Source: Caballeronia sp. TF1N1
Lineage (GTDB): Bacteria; Pseudomonadota; Gammaproteobacteria; Burkholderiales; Burkholderiaceae
Reading direction: 5' to 3'
Assembly: GCF_022878925.1 (NCBI RefSeq)
Contig: NZ_CP084629.1
Span: forward strand, 682,001 to 746,000
DNA length: 64,000 nucleotides
Part shown: positions 1 to 8,966 of the stretch, piece after piece
How positions within the stretch are numbered: position 1 is the first letter of the stretch
Layout of the letters: each line of letters starts with the position of its first letter
Notes under the pieces: model-generated
Seen by the model: the letters and a program-made list of their open reading frames with translations, nothing else
Told to the model about the DNA's origin: nothing
Database searches by the model: none
Made by a program: the position numbers and the translations under genes

Positions 1-668
1 GCGATGGCTTCGAGCGATACGTTGTCATCGGTTTTGGCGAGCAGCATCTCCTTGGCGCGCGCTTCCTGAATACTCGAAAGACGCGGCCCCGGCTTGAGCG
101 CTTTCGCGGTCGCGTCGCCGTATCGATCCACGAGATGCGTGCCGATGGTGACGCCGAGTTGTTCGAGGAAAAGCGCACTGGTCTCGGACGAACGATCCAG
201 CGTCAGCGCGAGCACCTGCGCGAGCTGGCCGAAGATGGCGTCCTCGCGTCCGGGCGGCGCCGAGAAGCCGGAAATGGTCGTGCCGTTTCGCTCATAGCCC
301 GTGTTCACGATGAACGACCGCGAAAATTCCATCAGCACGAAGTCGAACGCGCCGTGCAGATCGGCGCGGTAGTCGTCCTCGAAATTGCGGATATAGACCG
401 AGTCCTTCCTGAACTCGTGCAGCGCCGAACGGCTACCCGTGATGATGCGCCGGCGATGTCCCGCCGCGAGCGAGACACCGATGAGAAAGCCGCGATCGGA
501 CGCGGGCGTGACGACTTCGCTCGTCTTTTCCTCGCGCCTGCATTTGCGATAGAACGTGAAGTCGCCCGCGCGCAGTTCGAGGTCCTTGTGCAGCTGCGTC
601 GAAAGACAGCCGAGCGAGTCTTTCTGACGCGGCGCCGTGGTGCTGGAAATATCTGTCTGGTTGAACAT
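1..668 (-). CDS. AraC-family transcriptional regulator, 3' part cut by window edge
   Basis: Reading leftward from an ATG at 668 gives an open frame that leaves the window at base 1 with no stop (about 222 codons). It begins MFNQTDISSTTAPRQ. Residues ~20-170 look like the ligand-sensing domain of AraC regulators of the 'AraC-binding-like' type (beta-rich, ending in FSAPPGREDAIF). Near the edge the frame reads LSSIQEARAKEMLLAKTDDN, typical of the first helix of an AraC DNA-binding domain. The second helix-turn-helix lies outside the window. It is transcribed in the same direction as the adjacent catabolic operon and could regulate it, but that is inference. Two shorter open frames over the same bases are shadows. 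Confidence 0.8.
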   Translation of the reverse strand, partial: MFNQTDISSTTAPRQKDSLGCLSTQLHKDLELRAGDFTFYRKCRREEKTSEVVTPASDRGFLIGVSLAAGHRRRIITGSRSALHEFRKDSVYIRNFEDDYRADLHGAFDFVLMEFSRSFIVNTGYERNGTTISGFSAPPGREDAIFGQLAQVLALTLDRSSETSALFLEQLGVTIGTHLVDRYGDATAKALKPGPRLSSIQEARAKEMLLAKTDDNVSLEAI

Positions 669-820
669 GGTCCGTCACCCTTGCTCGTCACGCTGCACTC
701 ACGCATGCGGCGTTTGCGTTGCCATAATCAAGCGATGGTCATAACCGGCGGAATCCGTGGATTATCTTGGAAATTGTCCGCGACAAATATTAATTTTCGT
801 TCAGTCGCCGGGCGCCAATC

Positions 821-1924
821 TCATATCTTGAGCAATTGCGCCGCGTTGCCGCCGAGGATCAGGTTCTTCTGCTCGGGCGGCAGCTCGAGGCGGTCCAGAA
901 ACGTCACCGGCTGTTCATAACCCATATCGAAGCAGTAGTCGCTGCCGAGCACGAGCCTGTCTATGCCGATGTTCTTTATCAGGAAATCGAGCACCGGCCC
1001 GGAATGCGACACCGTGTCGTAATTGAAGCGGCGCAGGTAGCTGCTCGGCTTCTGCGCAAGCCTCCGCGTTTCGGGCCGCACGTTCCAGCCCGCATCGATA
1101 CGGCCCATGAGGATAGGCAACGCGCCGCCCGCGTGCGGCAAGGTGACGTTGAGTCGCGGATGCCTGTCCATGACGCCACCGAGAATCAAATGCGATCCGG
1201 CAATGGCGGTATCGAATGGATTGCCGAGCAGATTGCTCAGGTAGAAGTCGGTGAGCCGCGCGCCGCCGACCGTCTGTTGCGGATGCAGGAACACCGGCAA
1301 ATCGAGTTGTTCGATGCGCGCGAAGACCGGCTCGAACAACGGATCGTCGAGATCGCGGTTGTTGATGTTCGTGCCCATATAGACGCCGCTTACGCCCGGC
1401 AATTCGGACGCACGTTCGAGTTCGTCGATGGCGTCGTGCGCGTTCAGCATCGGCAGCGTCGCGAGGACGACGAAGCGCGTCGGATGCTGCACGTGCACCG
1501 CGGATGCTGCCGTGTTCCATGTCGTTGCCAGCTTCGCGTTGAAGGCGCGGTCGGCCCAATAGGCCATCGGCACGCTGAGCGAGAGCGCCTGTACGTCGAC
1601 GCCGGACGCGTCCATATCGGCAAGCCGTTCGTCGATACGGATGAATTTGAGCGGCAGCGGACCGAGGCCGCCAGCAGGCGTCTGAAAGCTGAAGGTGCTC
1701 GCATCGCAGGTGAACTTGCCGCCGAATTTATCGCCGTCGCTGCCGACGAGTTCGCAATAGCTTTCGGGGTAATAGTGCGCGTGAATGTCGATCGATTTGC
1801 CTTTGACTGTCGCATTGGCTCGGGCGGATGCGTTCGGAAGGCCCGAAGCGAAGCCGCCCGCGAGCGCGGCCATGGTTCCAAGCAGACGACGGCGCTTCGG
1901 CGAGATGCAGCAAGTGCAATCCAT
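821..1924 (-). CDS. Amidohydrolase-family (amidohydrolase_2/ACMSD-like) metal enzyme with Tat-like signal
   Basis: 367 aa. The N-terminus carries KRRRLLG followed by a small hydrophobic stretch ending near NASA, resembling a twin-arginine export signal. The metal motif HAH is at DIHAHYYP near residue 48. Further likely ligands are the His of FLHPQQ, the His of TLPHAGG and the Asp of LGSDYCFD. These fit the amidohydrolase_2 family, whose members include decarboxylases such as ACMSD and 5-carboxyvanillate decarboxylase as well as hydrolases. The start is supported by GGAG about 9 bases upstream. It is the last gene of the leftward VOC-monooxygenase-YjcH-ActP operon, 37 bp after actP. Substrate is unknown. 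An exported hydrolase feeding the ActP-like importer is one reading, but the Tat signal is weak and a cytoplasmic decarboxylase is possible. Confidence 0.8.
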   Translation of the reverse strand: MDCTCCISPKRRRLLGTMAALAGGFASGLPNASARANATVKGKSIDIHAHYYPESYCELVGSDGDKFGGKFTCDASTFSFQTPAGGLGPLPLKFIRIDERLADMDASGVDVQALSLSVPMAYWADRAFNAKLATTWNTAASAVHVQHPTRFVVLATLPMLNAHDAIDELERASELPGVSGVYMGTNINNRDLDDPLFEPVFARIEQLDLPVFLHPQQTVGGARLTDFYLSNLLGNPFDTAIAGSHLILGGVMDRHPRLNVTLPHAGGALPILMGRIDAGWNVRPETRRLAQKPSSYLRRFNYDTVSHSGPVLDFLIKNIGIDRLVLGSDYCFDMGYEQPVTFLDRLELPPEQKNLILGGNAAQLLKI

Positions 1925-1961
1925 GAGTCATGTCTCCGTGATGGATTTCGATCGGCCTGTC

Positions 1962-3605
1962 TCAGCCGTTTTTGATCATGCCGAGCTCGCAGTCCACGAG
2001 CTGATTGCCATAGAGCGCACGTTCGCGCACGGCGCGCGCCGAGTGATCGGTGATCGAGAAGAAGACCACGCTCACGAAGGCGACGAGCATGGAAAAGAGC
2101 GCGGGATATTCGTACGGATAGATGGCGTGCGCGTGACCAAGCACCTGGACCCAGACGGTCGGGCTCAGGATGGTGAGCGTGATGGCGGAGATCAGACCGA
2201 GCGAACCGCCTATCACCGCGCCGCGCGTGGTGAGGCCGCGCCAGTAGATCGACAGCAACAGCACCGGAAAATTGGAGCTTGCCGCGATCGAGAACGTGAG
2301 ACTCACGATAAACGCGATGTTCTGCTTCTCGAACGCAATGCCAAGCAAGATGGCCAGCACGCCGAGCACGAGCGTGGTGAGCCGCGACACGCGCATTTCC
2401 TCGCGGTCCGTCGCGCGTCCGCGGCGCAGCACGTTCGCATACAGGTCGTGCGATACCGCCGAGGAACCGGCGAGCGTCAGGCCCGCGACCACGGCCAGGA
2501 TCGTCGAGAACGCGACCGCGCACATGAAGCCGAGGAACACGTTGCCGCCCACCGCATGCGCCAGATGCAGGGCCACCATGTTCACGCCGCCGATCACGCC
2601 GCCGGATGCGCTGTGATAGAGCGGATCGGTCGCTACGAGCGCAATCGTGCCGAAGCCGATGACGATGATGAGCGCATAGCCGATTCCCACGATGCCCGTC
2701 GCGTACAGAATGCTCTTGCGCGCGGCGCGGGCGTCGCCGACCGTGAAGAAGCGCATCAGGATATGCGGCAGTCCGGCCGTGCCGAAGATCAGCGCGAGGC
2801 CGAGCGAAACGGCGGAGACGGGATCGGATACCAAACCGCCAGGGCTCATGATCGCGGCGTGTTTCGGATGCGCGAGGATCGCCTGTGCAAAGAGCGCGTT
2901 CATGCTGAAGCCGAAGCGGCTCAACACCATGAACGCCATGAAAGCCGCGCCCGCCAGCAGAAGCGCTGCCTTGATGATCTGAATCCATGTGGTGGCGAGC
3001 ATGCCGCCGAAGAACACGTACACCACCATCAGCACGCCGACCAGCACGACCGCCGCCGTGTAGTCGAAGCCGAACAGCAATTCGACGAGTTTGCCCGCGC
3101 CGACCATCTGCGAGACGAGGTATAGCAGCACGATCACGATGGAGCTCGACGCGGCGAACGCACGAATCGGCCGTTGTTGCAGGCGATAGGACACCACGTC
3201 GGCGAGCGTATAACGGCCGAGGTTGCGCAACGGTTCGGCGATCAGAAAGAGGATGATCGGCCAGCTCGCGAGAAAGCCGATGGAATAGATGAGGCCGTCG
3301 TAGCCGCTCGTGAAGACCAGCGCGGAGATGCCTAGCAGCGACGCGGCCGACATGTAATCGCCCGCTATCGCCCAGCCATTCTGGAACGCGGTGATCTTGC
3401 CGCCCGCAGCGTAGTGATCGGACACGCTGTGGTTCTTCCTTGCCGCCCAGCGCGTGATGAACAATGTCGATGCGACGAAAACGAGGAACATGCCGATCGC
3501 TATCGGATTATGCGAGCGCGACGCCGACGCGACTTCGGCGGCATCGGCAGAGATCGCAGTGACAGCGCACATCAACGCGCCGAGCGAAAGAGAGATACGT
3601 TTCAT
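1962..3605 (-). CDS. actP: Sodium:solute symporter (SSS family), ActP-type
   Basis: 547 aa, close to the length of E. coli ActP. An N-terminal signal-like segment ([16 protein letters not shown], ending in ADAAE) is followed by about 13 hydrophobic segments. Typical SSS stretches are visible: [20 protein letters not shown] and [17 protein letters not shown]. The ATG overlaps the stop of the upstream DUF485 gene (ATGA), the usual YjcH-ActP arrangement. ActP imports acetate, glycolate and similar monocarboxylates with sodium. Here it sits in an operon with a flavin monooxygenase and an amidohydrolase, so the true substrate may be the acid this operon degrades rather than acetate. Confidence 0.88.
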   Translation of the reverse strand: MKRISLSLGALMCAVTAISADAAEVASASRSHNPIAIGMFLVFVASTLFITRWAARKNHSVSDHYAAGGKITAFQNGWAIAGDYMSAASLLGISALVFTSGYDGLIYSIGFLASWPIILFLIAEPLRNLGRYTLADVVSYRLQQRPIRAFAASSSIVIVLLYLVSQMVGAGKLVELLFGFDYTAAVVLVGVLMVVYVFFGGMLATTWIQIIKAALLLAGAAFMAFMVLSRFGFSMNALFAQAILAHPKHAAIMSPGGLVSDPVSAVSLGLALIFGTAGLPHILMRFFTVGDARAARKSILYATGIVGIGYALIIVIGFGTIALVATDPLYHSASGGVIGGVNMVALHLAHAVGGNVFLGFMCAVAFSTILAVVAGLTLAGSSAVSHDLYANVLRRGRATDREEMRVSRLTTLVLGVLAILLGIAFEKQNIAFIVSLTFSIAASSNFPVLLLSIYWRGLTTRGAVIGGSLGLISAITLTILSPTVWVQVLGHAHAIYPYEYPALFSMLVAFVSVVFFSITDHSARAVRERALYGNQLVDCELGMIKNG

Positions 3606-3967
3606 TGCCGTGCTCCTTGCCGGATTTCGTTCACGGCGCGGTCATGGAAAGTGTTGGCTCGCGCGACATACACCGCCACGATGCCGAACGTGAAGACGAA
3701 CATGCCGAAGCCGACTGGAATGCCCCACGTCGCGGGATAACCGGCGACAATCGGCCGGCCGAGCAACGCGGGCGCGAATGCCAGCGTGAGGATGAAGGCA
3801 AAGTACACCGTGAGCATGAGGAGCGTGAGCATCCACGAGAAGGCGCGGCGTTTTTGCACGAGCGCCTGAAAGCGCGGGTCGTCGAGCAATGGGTTCGCCA
3901 TGTGCGGCGGCGGTTCTTCGGCGATGACGTGCGCGTTCATCGCATAGGTTGGGGCGCTGTGGTCCAC
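3602..3967 (-). CDS. yjcH: DUF485 membrane protein, YjcH-like partner of ActP
   Basis: 121 aa from a GTG start at 3967. This start is chosen because AAAGGAG lies 5 bases upstream. A longer reading from 4024 would run into the preceding gene and lacks a ribosome site. Two hydrophobic helices (around [20 protein letters not shown] and [16 protein letters not shown]) match the DUF485 family, which is nearly always found upstream of ActP-type symporters. The stop overlaps the actP start by 4 bp, and the gene begins 16 bp after the monooxygenase stop, so the genes are likely co-transcribed and coupled. Its molecular role is not established; a helper subunit of the symporter is assumed. Confidence 0.85.
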   Translation of the reverse strand: MDHSAPTYAMNAHVIAEEPPPHMANPLLDDPRFQALVQKRRAFSWMLTLLMLTVYFAFILTLAFAPALLGRPIVAGYPATWGIPVGFGMFVFTFGIVAVYVARANTFHDRAVNEIRQGARQ

Positions 3968-3983
3968 GTCGTCTCCTTTGTCA

Positions 3984-5207
3984 TCAGAACCGCGCGGGAA
4001 CGGCGGTCTCGCGCATGACGGCATCGGGCGTGCGGTAGCGCTCGGCCATCTCGCGATCGACTTCCGTCTTCAACTGCGCCTGCATGTATGCGCCGAGATG
4101 GCGCGCGTGCTGCACGACAGCCGCGCCCACTTGCGTGCGTTCGAGGCTGTAGCCGGCAAGCGCGTCTTGCACATCGCCGTGCGTCTTCAGTGCCTTGACG
4201 AGTGTCATGGCGTCGCTGGCTGCCTTGGTCACGCCCATTCCGCAATGCGGACGCGCAACGAACGCGGCATCGCCCAGCAGCGCGATGCGGCCGATCGCCA
4301 TGCGCGGCACTTCGAGATCGAAGATAGGCTGAAAGAGCGGTTGCGTCGCGCGCGTCACGACTTCGCCGAATTGCGGTGCGAGCAGCGTGAGCGCGGCGTC
4401 TTCCATGTCGGCGAGCACGTCGGCGCGAATGAGCGTCGGCGGAATGCCGCCGGTCCAGCGCTTGCCCGATGCATCGGTCAGCAGATCGGGAAGCTGGACA
4501 TCTTCGCTCGTTGCGCGATACCACACGAAGTTGTAGCGGCGCTCGCCGGGCGTCGTGCTATTGCCTTGACCGGCCACGGGATAGCCGAGAATTTGCTCGC
4601 GCGGCGGCAGGCAAAACGCGAACTTGTCGAAGAGCGCGTCGCGAGTTTCACGCGACAGCGAGGCTTCATCGACAAGACCGCGCCACGCAATATAACCGGC
4701 ATATTGCAGCTTCACTTCGGGCATCAAGCGCTCGCGAATAGCCGATTTGAAGCCATCCGCCGCGATGACGAGATCGGCATGCAATACCGCCCCGTCGCCG
4801 AGCGTGACGGTTGCACGATCGCCGTCATCTTCCACCGATGCCACCGTTACTCCAGCGTGATAGTGCACGTCGGGAAGCGCAGCGCGCAGCACGTGATACA
4901 TCTTGCCCCACGCGGTCAGCGTTTGCGGCAGATCGCGTTCGGACAGCACCGCGCCGTCCTGCGCGAAGGTCACGCGTGAACGCACCTTCACGCCGATGCC
5001 ATCGTCGATTTGAATGCCGGCTGCGCCGAGTGCATCGAAAAGTTCGGGATGCGTCACGATGCCCGCGCCGCGTCCGGCGAGTTCATCCGGCACGCGCTCG
5101 AACACGTCTACATTCCAACCGTTACGCACCAGCAGGTTCGCTGCGAAAAGCCCGCCGAGCGAACCGCCGACGATGATCGCTCTGGATCGTTTGGAACTCT
5201 GGACCAT
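3984..5207 (-). CDS. FAD-dependent aromatic/heterocycle monooxygenase (2,6-dihydroxypyridine hydroxylase-like)
   Basis: About 407 aa. The N-terminal Rossmann motif (IIVGGSLGGLFAANLL) and the later LLGDAAFVARPHCGMG motif identify a single-component flavoprotein hydroxylase. The RPH-x-G-x-x-KA version of the GD motif is the one I associate with the 2,6-dihydroxypyridine 3-monooxygenase subgroup rather than p-hydroxybenzoate hydroxylase; this is from memory of the family. Two ATGs are possible (5213 and 5207). 5207 has AAGGAG at a 7-base spacing, while 5213 overlaps the VOC stop (ATGA) but stands too close to the site. The neighbours (VOC protein upstream, ActP/YjcH downstream) make it the ring-hydroxylating step of a small degradation operon. 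Substrate unproven. Confidence 0.85.
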   Translation of the reverse strand: MVQSSKRSRAIIVGGSLGGLFAANLLVRNGWNVDVFERVPDELAGRGAGIVTHPELFDALGAAGIQIDDGIGVKVRSRVTFAQDGAVLSERDLPQTLTAWGKMYHVLRAALPDVHYHAGVTVASVEDDGDRATVTLGDGAVLHADLVIAADGFKSAIRERLMPEVKLQYAGYIAWRGLVDEASLSRETRDALFDKFAFCLPPREQILGYPVAGQGNSTTPGERRYNFVWYRATSEDVQLPDLLTDASGKRWTGGIPPTLIRADVLADMEDAALTLLAPQFGEVVTRATQPLFQPIFDLEVPRMAIGRIALLGDAAFVARPHCGMGVTKAASDAMTLVKALKTHGDVQDALAGYSLERTQVGAAVVQHARHLGAYMQAQLKTEVDREMAERYRTPDAVMRETAVPARF

Positions 5208-5209
5208 GC

Positions 5210-5695
5210 TCATTCTCCTTCGCTGACGGGGTTTTGCTTGCTCGACGGTCGTGCATGCGTGAGGCGGCTCAGTTCTTCGGCGGGGAAGTTGAGTTCGATA
5301 GTCACGCCCGACGGATCTTCGATGAACACTTGATGCAAGCCGAGGCTTGGCACCGTGCGATCGCGCCACGCGATGCCTTCGCTTGTCAGCGTCTGCCACA
5401 TCTCTTCGACGCCCGTCGCGAGAAACGCAATGTGATCGACCGTGCCCGTTCCGCTCGCGGGCAAGGCCTTGTCGCCGAGATATGCGGTGAGTCCTTCGGG
5501 ATTGTTCGGATCCACGCCAATGATATGAACCGTGCCGAAGTCCACTTCGTCGCCGCCTTTGTAGAGCCACGCGCCGGGAAAGTCGAAGGGCGGACGATAG
5601 CCGCGCTTGAAGCCGAGGATGCGTTCATAGAAGTGGCACGACTGTTCGAGATCGGTCGTGCGGATCGAGTAGTGGGCAAGTTTCGTAACAGGCAT
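5210..5695 (-). CDS. VOC-superfamily (glyoxalase/dioxygenase fold) protein
   Basis: 161 aa, one VOC module. The N-terminal half has LAHYSIRTTDLEQSCHFYER, and the second half has TVDHIAFLATG and VFIEDPSGVTIELNF, giving His, His and Glu positions expected of metal-binding VOC enzymes such as lyases, isomerases and extradiol-type dioxygenases. It is the first gene of the leftward operon, with SD AGGAG 7 bases before the ATG. Its stop overlaps the next gene. In this setting it probably acts on the product of the FAD monooxygenase. Whether it cleaves a ring, isomerises or does something else cannot be told from sequence alone. Confidence 0.82.
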   Translation of the reverse strand: MPVTKLAHYSIRTTDLEQSCHFYERILGFKRGYRPPFDFPGAWLYKGGDEVDFGTVHIIGVDPNNPEGLTAYLGDKALPASGTGTVDHIAFLATGVEEMWQTLTSEGIAWRDRTVPSLGLHQVFIEDPSGVTIELNFPAEELSRLTHARPSSKQNPVSEGE

Positions 5696-5715
5696 CTTCG
5701 GCTCCTGACAAATTA

Positions 5716-5746
5716 TTTATCGATCGATTAGTGATCGTTTGATAAA
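5716..5746. promoter_or_regulatory. 31-bp palindrome upstream of the VOC operon, likely operator
   Basis: The half-sites TTTATCGATCGATTA and TGATCGTTTGATAAA flank a single central G at 5731. Comparing one arm with the reverse complement of the other, 12 of 15 positions agree. It lies 21 bp upstream of the VOC ATG and is AT-rich in a GC-rich setting, as expected of a repressor site over a promoter. The TetR gene lies immediately upstream on the same strand, so it or the AraC regulator at 1-668 is the natural candidate ligand. Confidence 0.65.
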
Positions 5747-5843
5747 TTGTAGGTGAAGCGGGGAGCGGGATAAAGCGGCGCATCGCCGGTGTTTACCCTG
5801 AAAAACCACGAGGCGGGAGTGATGCGATGGGAATGAGACGAAC

Positions 5844-5863
5844 GGCCGGCGCGTTTGCCGGCC
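5844..5863. terminator. GC-rich hairpin just past the TetR stop
   Basis: GGCCGGC, a 6-base loop (GCGTTT), then GCCGGCC form a perfect 7-bp stem 11 bases beyond the TetR stop codon. There is no T-run after it on the minus strand, so it is at best a weak or factor-assisted terminator. Confidence 0.35.
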
Positions 5864-5874
5864 TGGAAGCGGAC

Positions 5875-6594
5875 TCAGGCTTTGGCGCCCGGTTTGATGC
5901 GCGCGGGCTGCTTGGTTGCGTGTTTGAGCGCGGCGGGCACGCCGTTCAAGAAGGCGTCGACCTGACGCGCGATGTGATCTTCAACGTCGTCGGTGACGGG
6001 CAGACCGTAGATCCACTTACGCACGCCGAGATAGAAAATGCTGGCGTGCAGACTCCAGATCAGTTCGAGGTCGATCTCCCGCTGACGCGCGCTGGCGGGC
6101 GCGGACAGTCCATAAGCAAGACGAATCTCCGCCATCACCGGAAGAAACACGCGCTCACGCAGACGCGTCAGATATTTCGAGTTGATGCCTTCGCGCGTCA
6201 GTCCCGCGAAGATGAAGATGCGAATCCACTCGCGCCGCAGGATCACCACCGAATACGCCGAATAGAACCGCACCATGCGTTCCTGAATGGGCAGGTCGCG
6301 GTCCTTGATGAGGTTCTCCCAGCTCGTGTCCCACTGATAGACCTCTTCATACACGCGGTCGATCAACGCTTCCTTGCTCGGAAAGTAGCGGTACAGAAGC
6401 GGCTGCGTGATGTCGAGTTGACGCGCGAGTTCACGCGTGCTGCCGGAGAATCCATGCGTGGCGAAATGATCGACGGCCTTGAGCACGATCTGCCGTTCGC
6501 GGACCTCCGGCGCCAAGCGGCGCGTGACGAGCTTTTCCTGTTCGACGTCTTCGATCTTCGGCGGGGTTTCGCTGTTCCGCGCTTTTCTCGGCAT
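5875..6594 (-). CDS. TetR/AcrR-family transcriptional regulator
   Basis: 239 aa from the ATG at 6594 (MPRKARNSETPP); an in-frame ATG at 6633 would add 13 unlikely residues. The N-terminal DNA-binding domain is clear: ERQIVLKAVDHFATHGF, then the recognition helix region STRELARQLDITQPLLYRYF and PSKEALIDRVYEE. The C-terminal part is an all-helical ligand domain. It is divergent from the FUSC-NodT efflux operon (194 bp apart) and upstream of the catabolic operon on its own strand, so it could control either. The intergenic region on the efflux side holds two short palindromes, and the 31-bp palindrome is on the catabolic side. Confidence 0.85.
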   Translation of the reverse strand: MPRKARNSETPPKIEDVEQEKLVTRRLAPEVRERQIVLKAVDHFATHGFSGSTRELARQLDITQPLLYRYFPSKEALIDRVYEEVYQWDTSWENLIKDRDLPIQERMVRFYSAYSVVILRREWIRIFIFAGLTREGINSKYLTRLRERVFLPVMAEIRLAYGLSAPASARQREIDLELIWSLHASIFYLGVRKWIYGLPVTDDVEDHIARQVDAFLNGVPAALKHATKQPARIKPGAKA

Positions 6595-6687
6595 GGCTGG
6601 CTGGTACCTGTTGTGTTGGGACGCATCATACAAAGATTAGCCGGACCTGACTACGCGAGCACGTCTCAAAGCCGGTCATTTCATGCA

Positions 6688-6719
6688 GCGCATGCGCAAA
6701 AAGCGTGCGATTGTGCAAT
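6688..6719. promoter_or_regulatory. Two short palindromes between TetR and efflux operon
   Basis: GCGCATGCGC (6688-6697) and ATTGTGCAAT (6710-6719) are perfect 10-bp palindromes in the divergent intergenic region 6595-6788. They are candidate regulator sites. No strong sigma-70 boxes are evident around them. Confidence 0.35.
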
Positions 6720-6788
6720 TGCCTGGTCCGCGTTCGCAGCAGACTCCATACCACGCGAATATCCGCACGAACAAGCGACGAGCGCCCC

Positions 6789-8966
6789 ATGACCCTGCAA
6801 GCCGATACCGGCAGCGCGGCCCTGCCTCGATGGCGGGAAGAGCTGAAGACATACTGGAACGACGACGGACCCCGCTTCAGGCATATCGCGAAAGTGGCGC
6901 TTGCCATGTCGCTTGCAATGGGCGTGTGCATGCGGCTCGAACTGCGCACGCCGGCCACCGCCATGGTCTCGTGCATCATCGTGATGATGCATCAGCAAAG
7001 CGGCATGGTGATCGCGCGTGGCTTCTATCGCGGGCTCGGCATGGTGTGCGGCAGCTTTGCGGGGCTCGTGCTCATCGCGCTGTTTCCGCAGCAGCCGTGG
7101 CTTTTTTTGATCGCGCTCGCGGTGTGGATCGGCGTGTGCGTGTTCGGCGCGTCCTACTACCGCAATTTTCAGTCGTATGGTTTCGTGCTGACAGGATACG
7201 GCACCGCCATCACGGCCATACCGGCGTGGTCCAATCCTTATGGCGTGTACGACAACGTCGTATTCACCGTGAGCGAGGTGGTGATCGGCGTGGTCTGCGC
7301 GAGCGTGGTCAGCGCGGTGATCTTTCCGCGCTCTGTCACGCCCGCGCTCTATGCGGCCAGCCGCAAGAACTTCACGGACTTGCTCAACGCCATGCACGCG
7401 ATGCTCGACCGCACCGCGACGCTTACCGGTTTCGACACCTTCCTCGCGCTGATTCGCGAGCGTGTGGAAGTGGAAAGCCTGCGCAGCGGCGCCGTGTTCG
7501 AAGACCCGGCTATCCGTCTTCACAACCATGTCTATCTCGATCTCGACCGCGGTTTTCTCGATACCGTCGCGTGGATTCACGCGCTGCATCAACTGAAGTT
7601 ACGTGTCGCCGCCGAAGCTGACCCGCGCGCTCTCGCGGCCGTCTACGATCTCATCGACGCGTTGCTCGCCGTCGTGCCGAACGAGGCCGACGCGCAACTC
7701 GTCACGCTCGAAGCGGTGGAAACGCTGATGCGCGATCTCGATGCCTTCGAGGATGCCTTGCCCACGCGCCTCGGCAAGCTGTTACAGGCGCTCGCGGATC
7801 TGTCGGCGCATCAGCGTCAGTTCGTATCGACGACGGGCGCGGCACTGTTCTTTTCGATGGCCGATCTGCGCCTGATGTGCCGAAGCTATATCGACGCGCG
7901 CACCATCGGCCGCTTGCCGTGGTCGCAGTCGGTGCTGCAGGCAATCGGCCGCATCGGCAGGACTCGGGCCACGGCTAATCGCACGGCCGCGACCATCGCC
8001 GGTGCGCGCGCCGCCGTCGCCGTGCTCGCGGTCGGCGCGGCGTGGATCGCCTCGGGCTGGGTCGGAGGCGCAACCGCCATCGTCGCGGTGGCGATCACGA
8101 GCGCGTTGTTCGCGCTTGCACCGAACCCGACGGTCGCGAGCTGGCAAATTTTCGGCGGCTGTCTTGGAGGATGGCTTGCAGGCTTCGCGTTTAATTTCTT
8201 CGTGCTGCCGCGCATCGAGACGTTCGAGTTGCTGGCGGCGTCGATGGCGATCGTGGTGATGATCGGCAGCTATCTGAACACGTTCCCGAAGACGGCGATT
8301 CTCGGGCTCGGCTTCAGCTTGTACTTCTGCTTCATCGTCGGCATTACGAACCCGACGGTCTATAACCCGAGCGCTTATCTCGACACCGGCTTCGCGCTGC
8401 TAGGCGGAATCGCGGTGGCGGCGGTCGCGTTCTCGGTGCTCGTTCCGCGCGCGGGCGACTGGATCTCCGCGCAGTACATGAAGCAGATTCGCGGGTTGAT
8501 CGTGCATGACGCGCGCAATGGCGACCTCGCCGACCTGCTCTACACATTCGAACTGAGCTTGCGCGATTTCATCTTGCAGATTGCATCCGCGCCGGTCGAC
8601 GCCCGCGTGAATCGTGACCGTCTGATCGGCTGGGCTTTTGCGGCGCTCGAGATCGGCCGCTCGATGATTCAGATTCGTCTCGACACCGAGCAACTCGGCG
8701 CGACCTTGCCGGAAGGCTGGGCGGCGGAACAGGACGCATGGCTTGCGGCGCTGGCGAGTGTGTTCTCGAACACGACACCCGAAGCCGCGCAGAACGCGCT
8801 CATAGCGACGCGCCGGGCGCTCGACATGCTGCCGCTCGGAGACAACATCGCGACCGATACGGCGACGCTCAAGCGGTATCGCATGCGCGCGTTGCTGCAT
8901 TTCACCGAGCTGACCTTGCGCGATGACAGCCTCGCGTTATGGCAAACGAAGGAGACGCCGGCATGA
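6789..8966 (+). CDS. FUSC-family inner-membrane efflux protein (AaeB/YccS-like)
   Basis: 725 aa from the ATG at 6789 (MTLQADTGSAAL); the in-frame ATG at 6705 would add a non-homologous basic leader. Two blocks of about five to six hydrophobic segments (residues ~40-170 and ~390-560) flank cytoplasmic helical regions. This is the duplicated layout of the fusaric-acid-resistance/AaeB family. The stop overlaps the next gene's ATG (ATGA). Together with the NodT lipoprotein, a DUF1656 peptide and an HlyD adaptor it makes a complete tripartite efflux operon of the p-hydroxybenzoate/fusaric acid type. Substrates are likely aromatic acids, which fits the neighbouring aromatic degradation operon. Confidence 0.88.
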   Translation: MTLQADTGSAALPRWREELKTYWNDDGPRFRHIAKVALAMSLAMGVCMRLELRTPATAMVSCIIVMMHQQSGMVIARGFYRGLGMVCGSFAGLVLIALFPQQPWLFLIALAVWIGVCVFGASYYRNFQSYGFVLTGYGTAITAIPAWSNPYGVYDNVVFTVSEVVIGVVCASVVSAVIFPRSVTPALYAASRKNFTDLLNAMHAMLDRTATLTGFDTFLALIRERVEVESLRSGAVFEDPAIRLHNHVYLDLDRGFLDTVAWIHALHQLKLRVAAEADPRALAAVYDLIDALLAVVPNEADAQLVTLEAVETLMRDLDAFEDALPTRLGKLLQALADLSAHQRQFVSTTGAALFFSMADLRLMCRSYIDARTIGRLPWSQSVLQAIGRIGRTRATANRTAATIAGARAAVAVLAVGAAWIASGWVGGATAIVAVAITSALFALAPNPTVASWQIFGGCLGGWLAGFAFNFFVLPRIETFELLAASMAIVVMIGSYLNTFPKTAILGLGFSLYFCFIVGITNPTVYNPSAYLDTGFALLGGIAVAAVAFSVLVPRAGDWISAQYMKQIRGLIVHDARNGDLADLLYTFELSLRDFILQIASAPVDARVNRDRLIGWAFAALEIGRSMIQIRLDTEQLGATLPEGWAAEQDAWLAALASVFSNTTPEAAQNALIATRRALDMLPLGDNIATDTATLKRYRMRALLHFTELTLRDDSLALWQTKETPA

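Noticed and set aside
1785..3125. 446-codon plus-strand open frame opposite actP and the amidohydrolase
   Set aside because: Very Arg/His/Asp/Glu-rich, no domain pattern, wholly antisense to two well-supported genes; a high-GC shadow frame.
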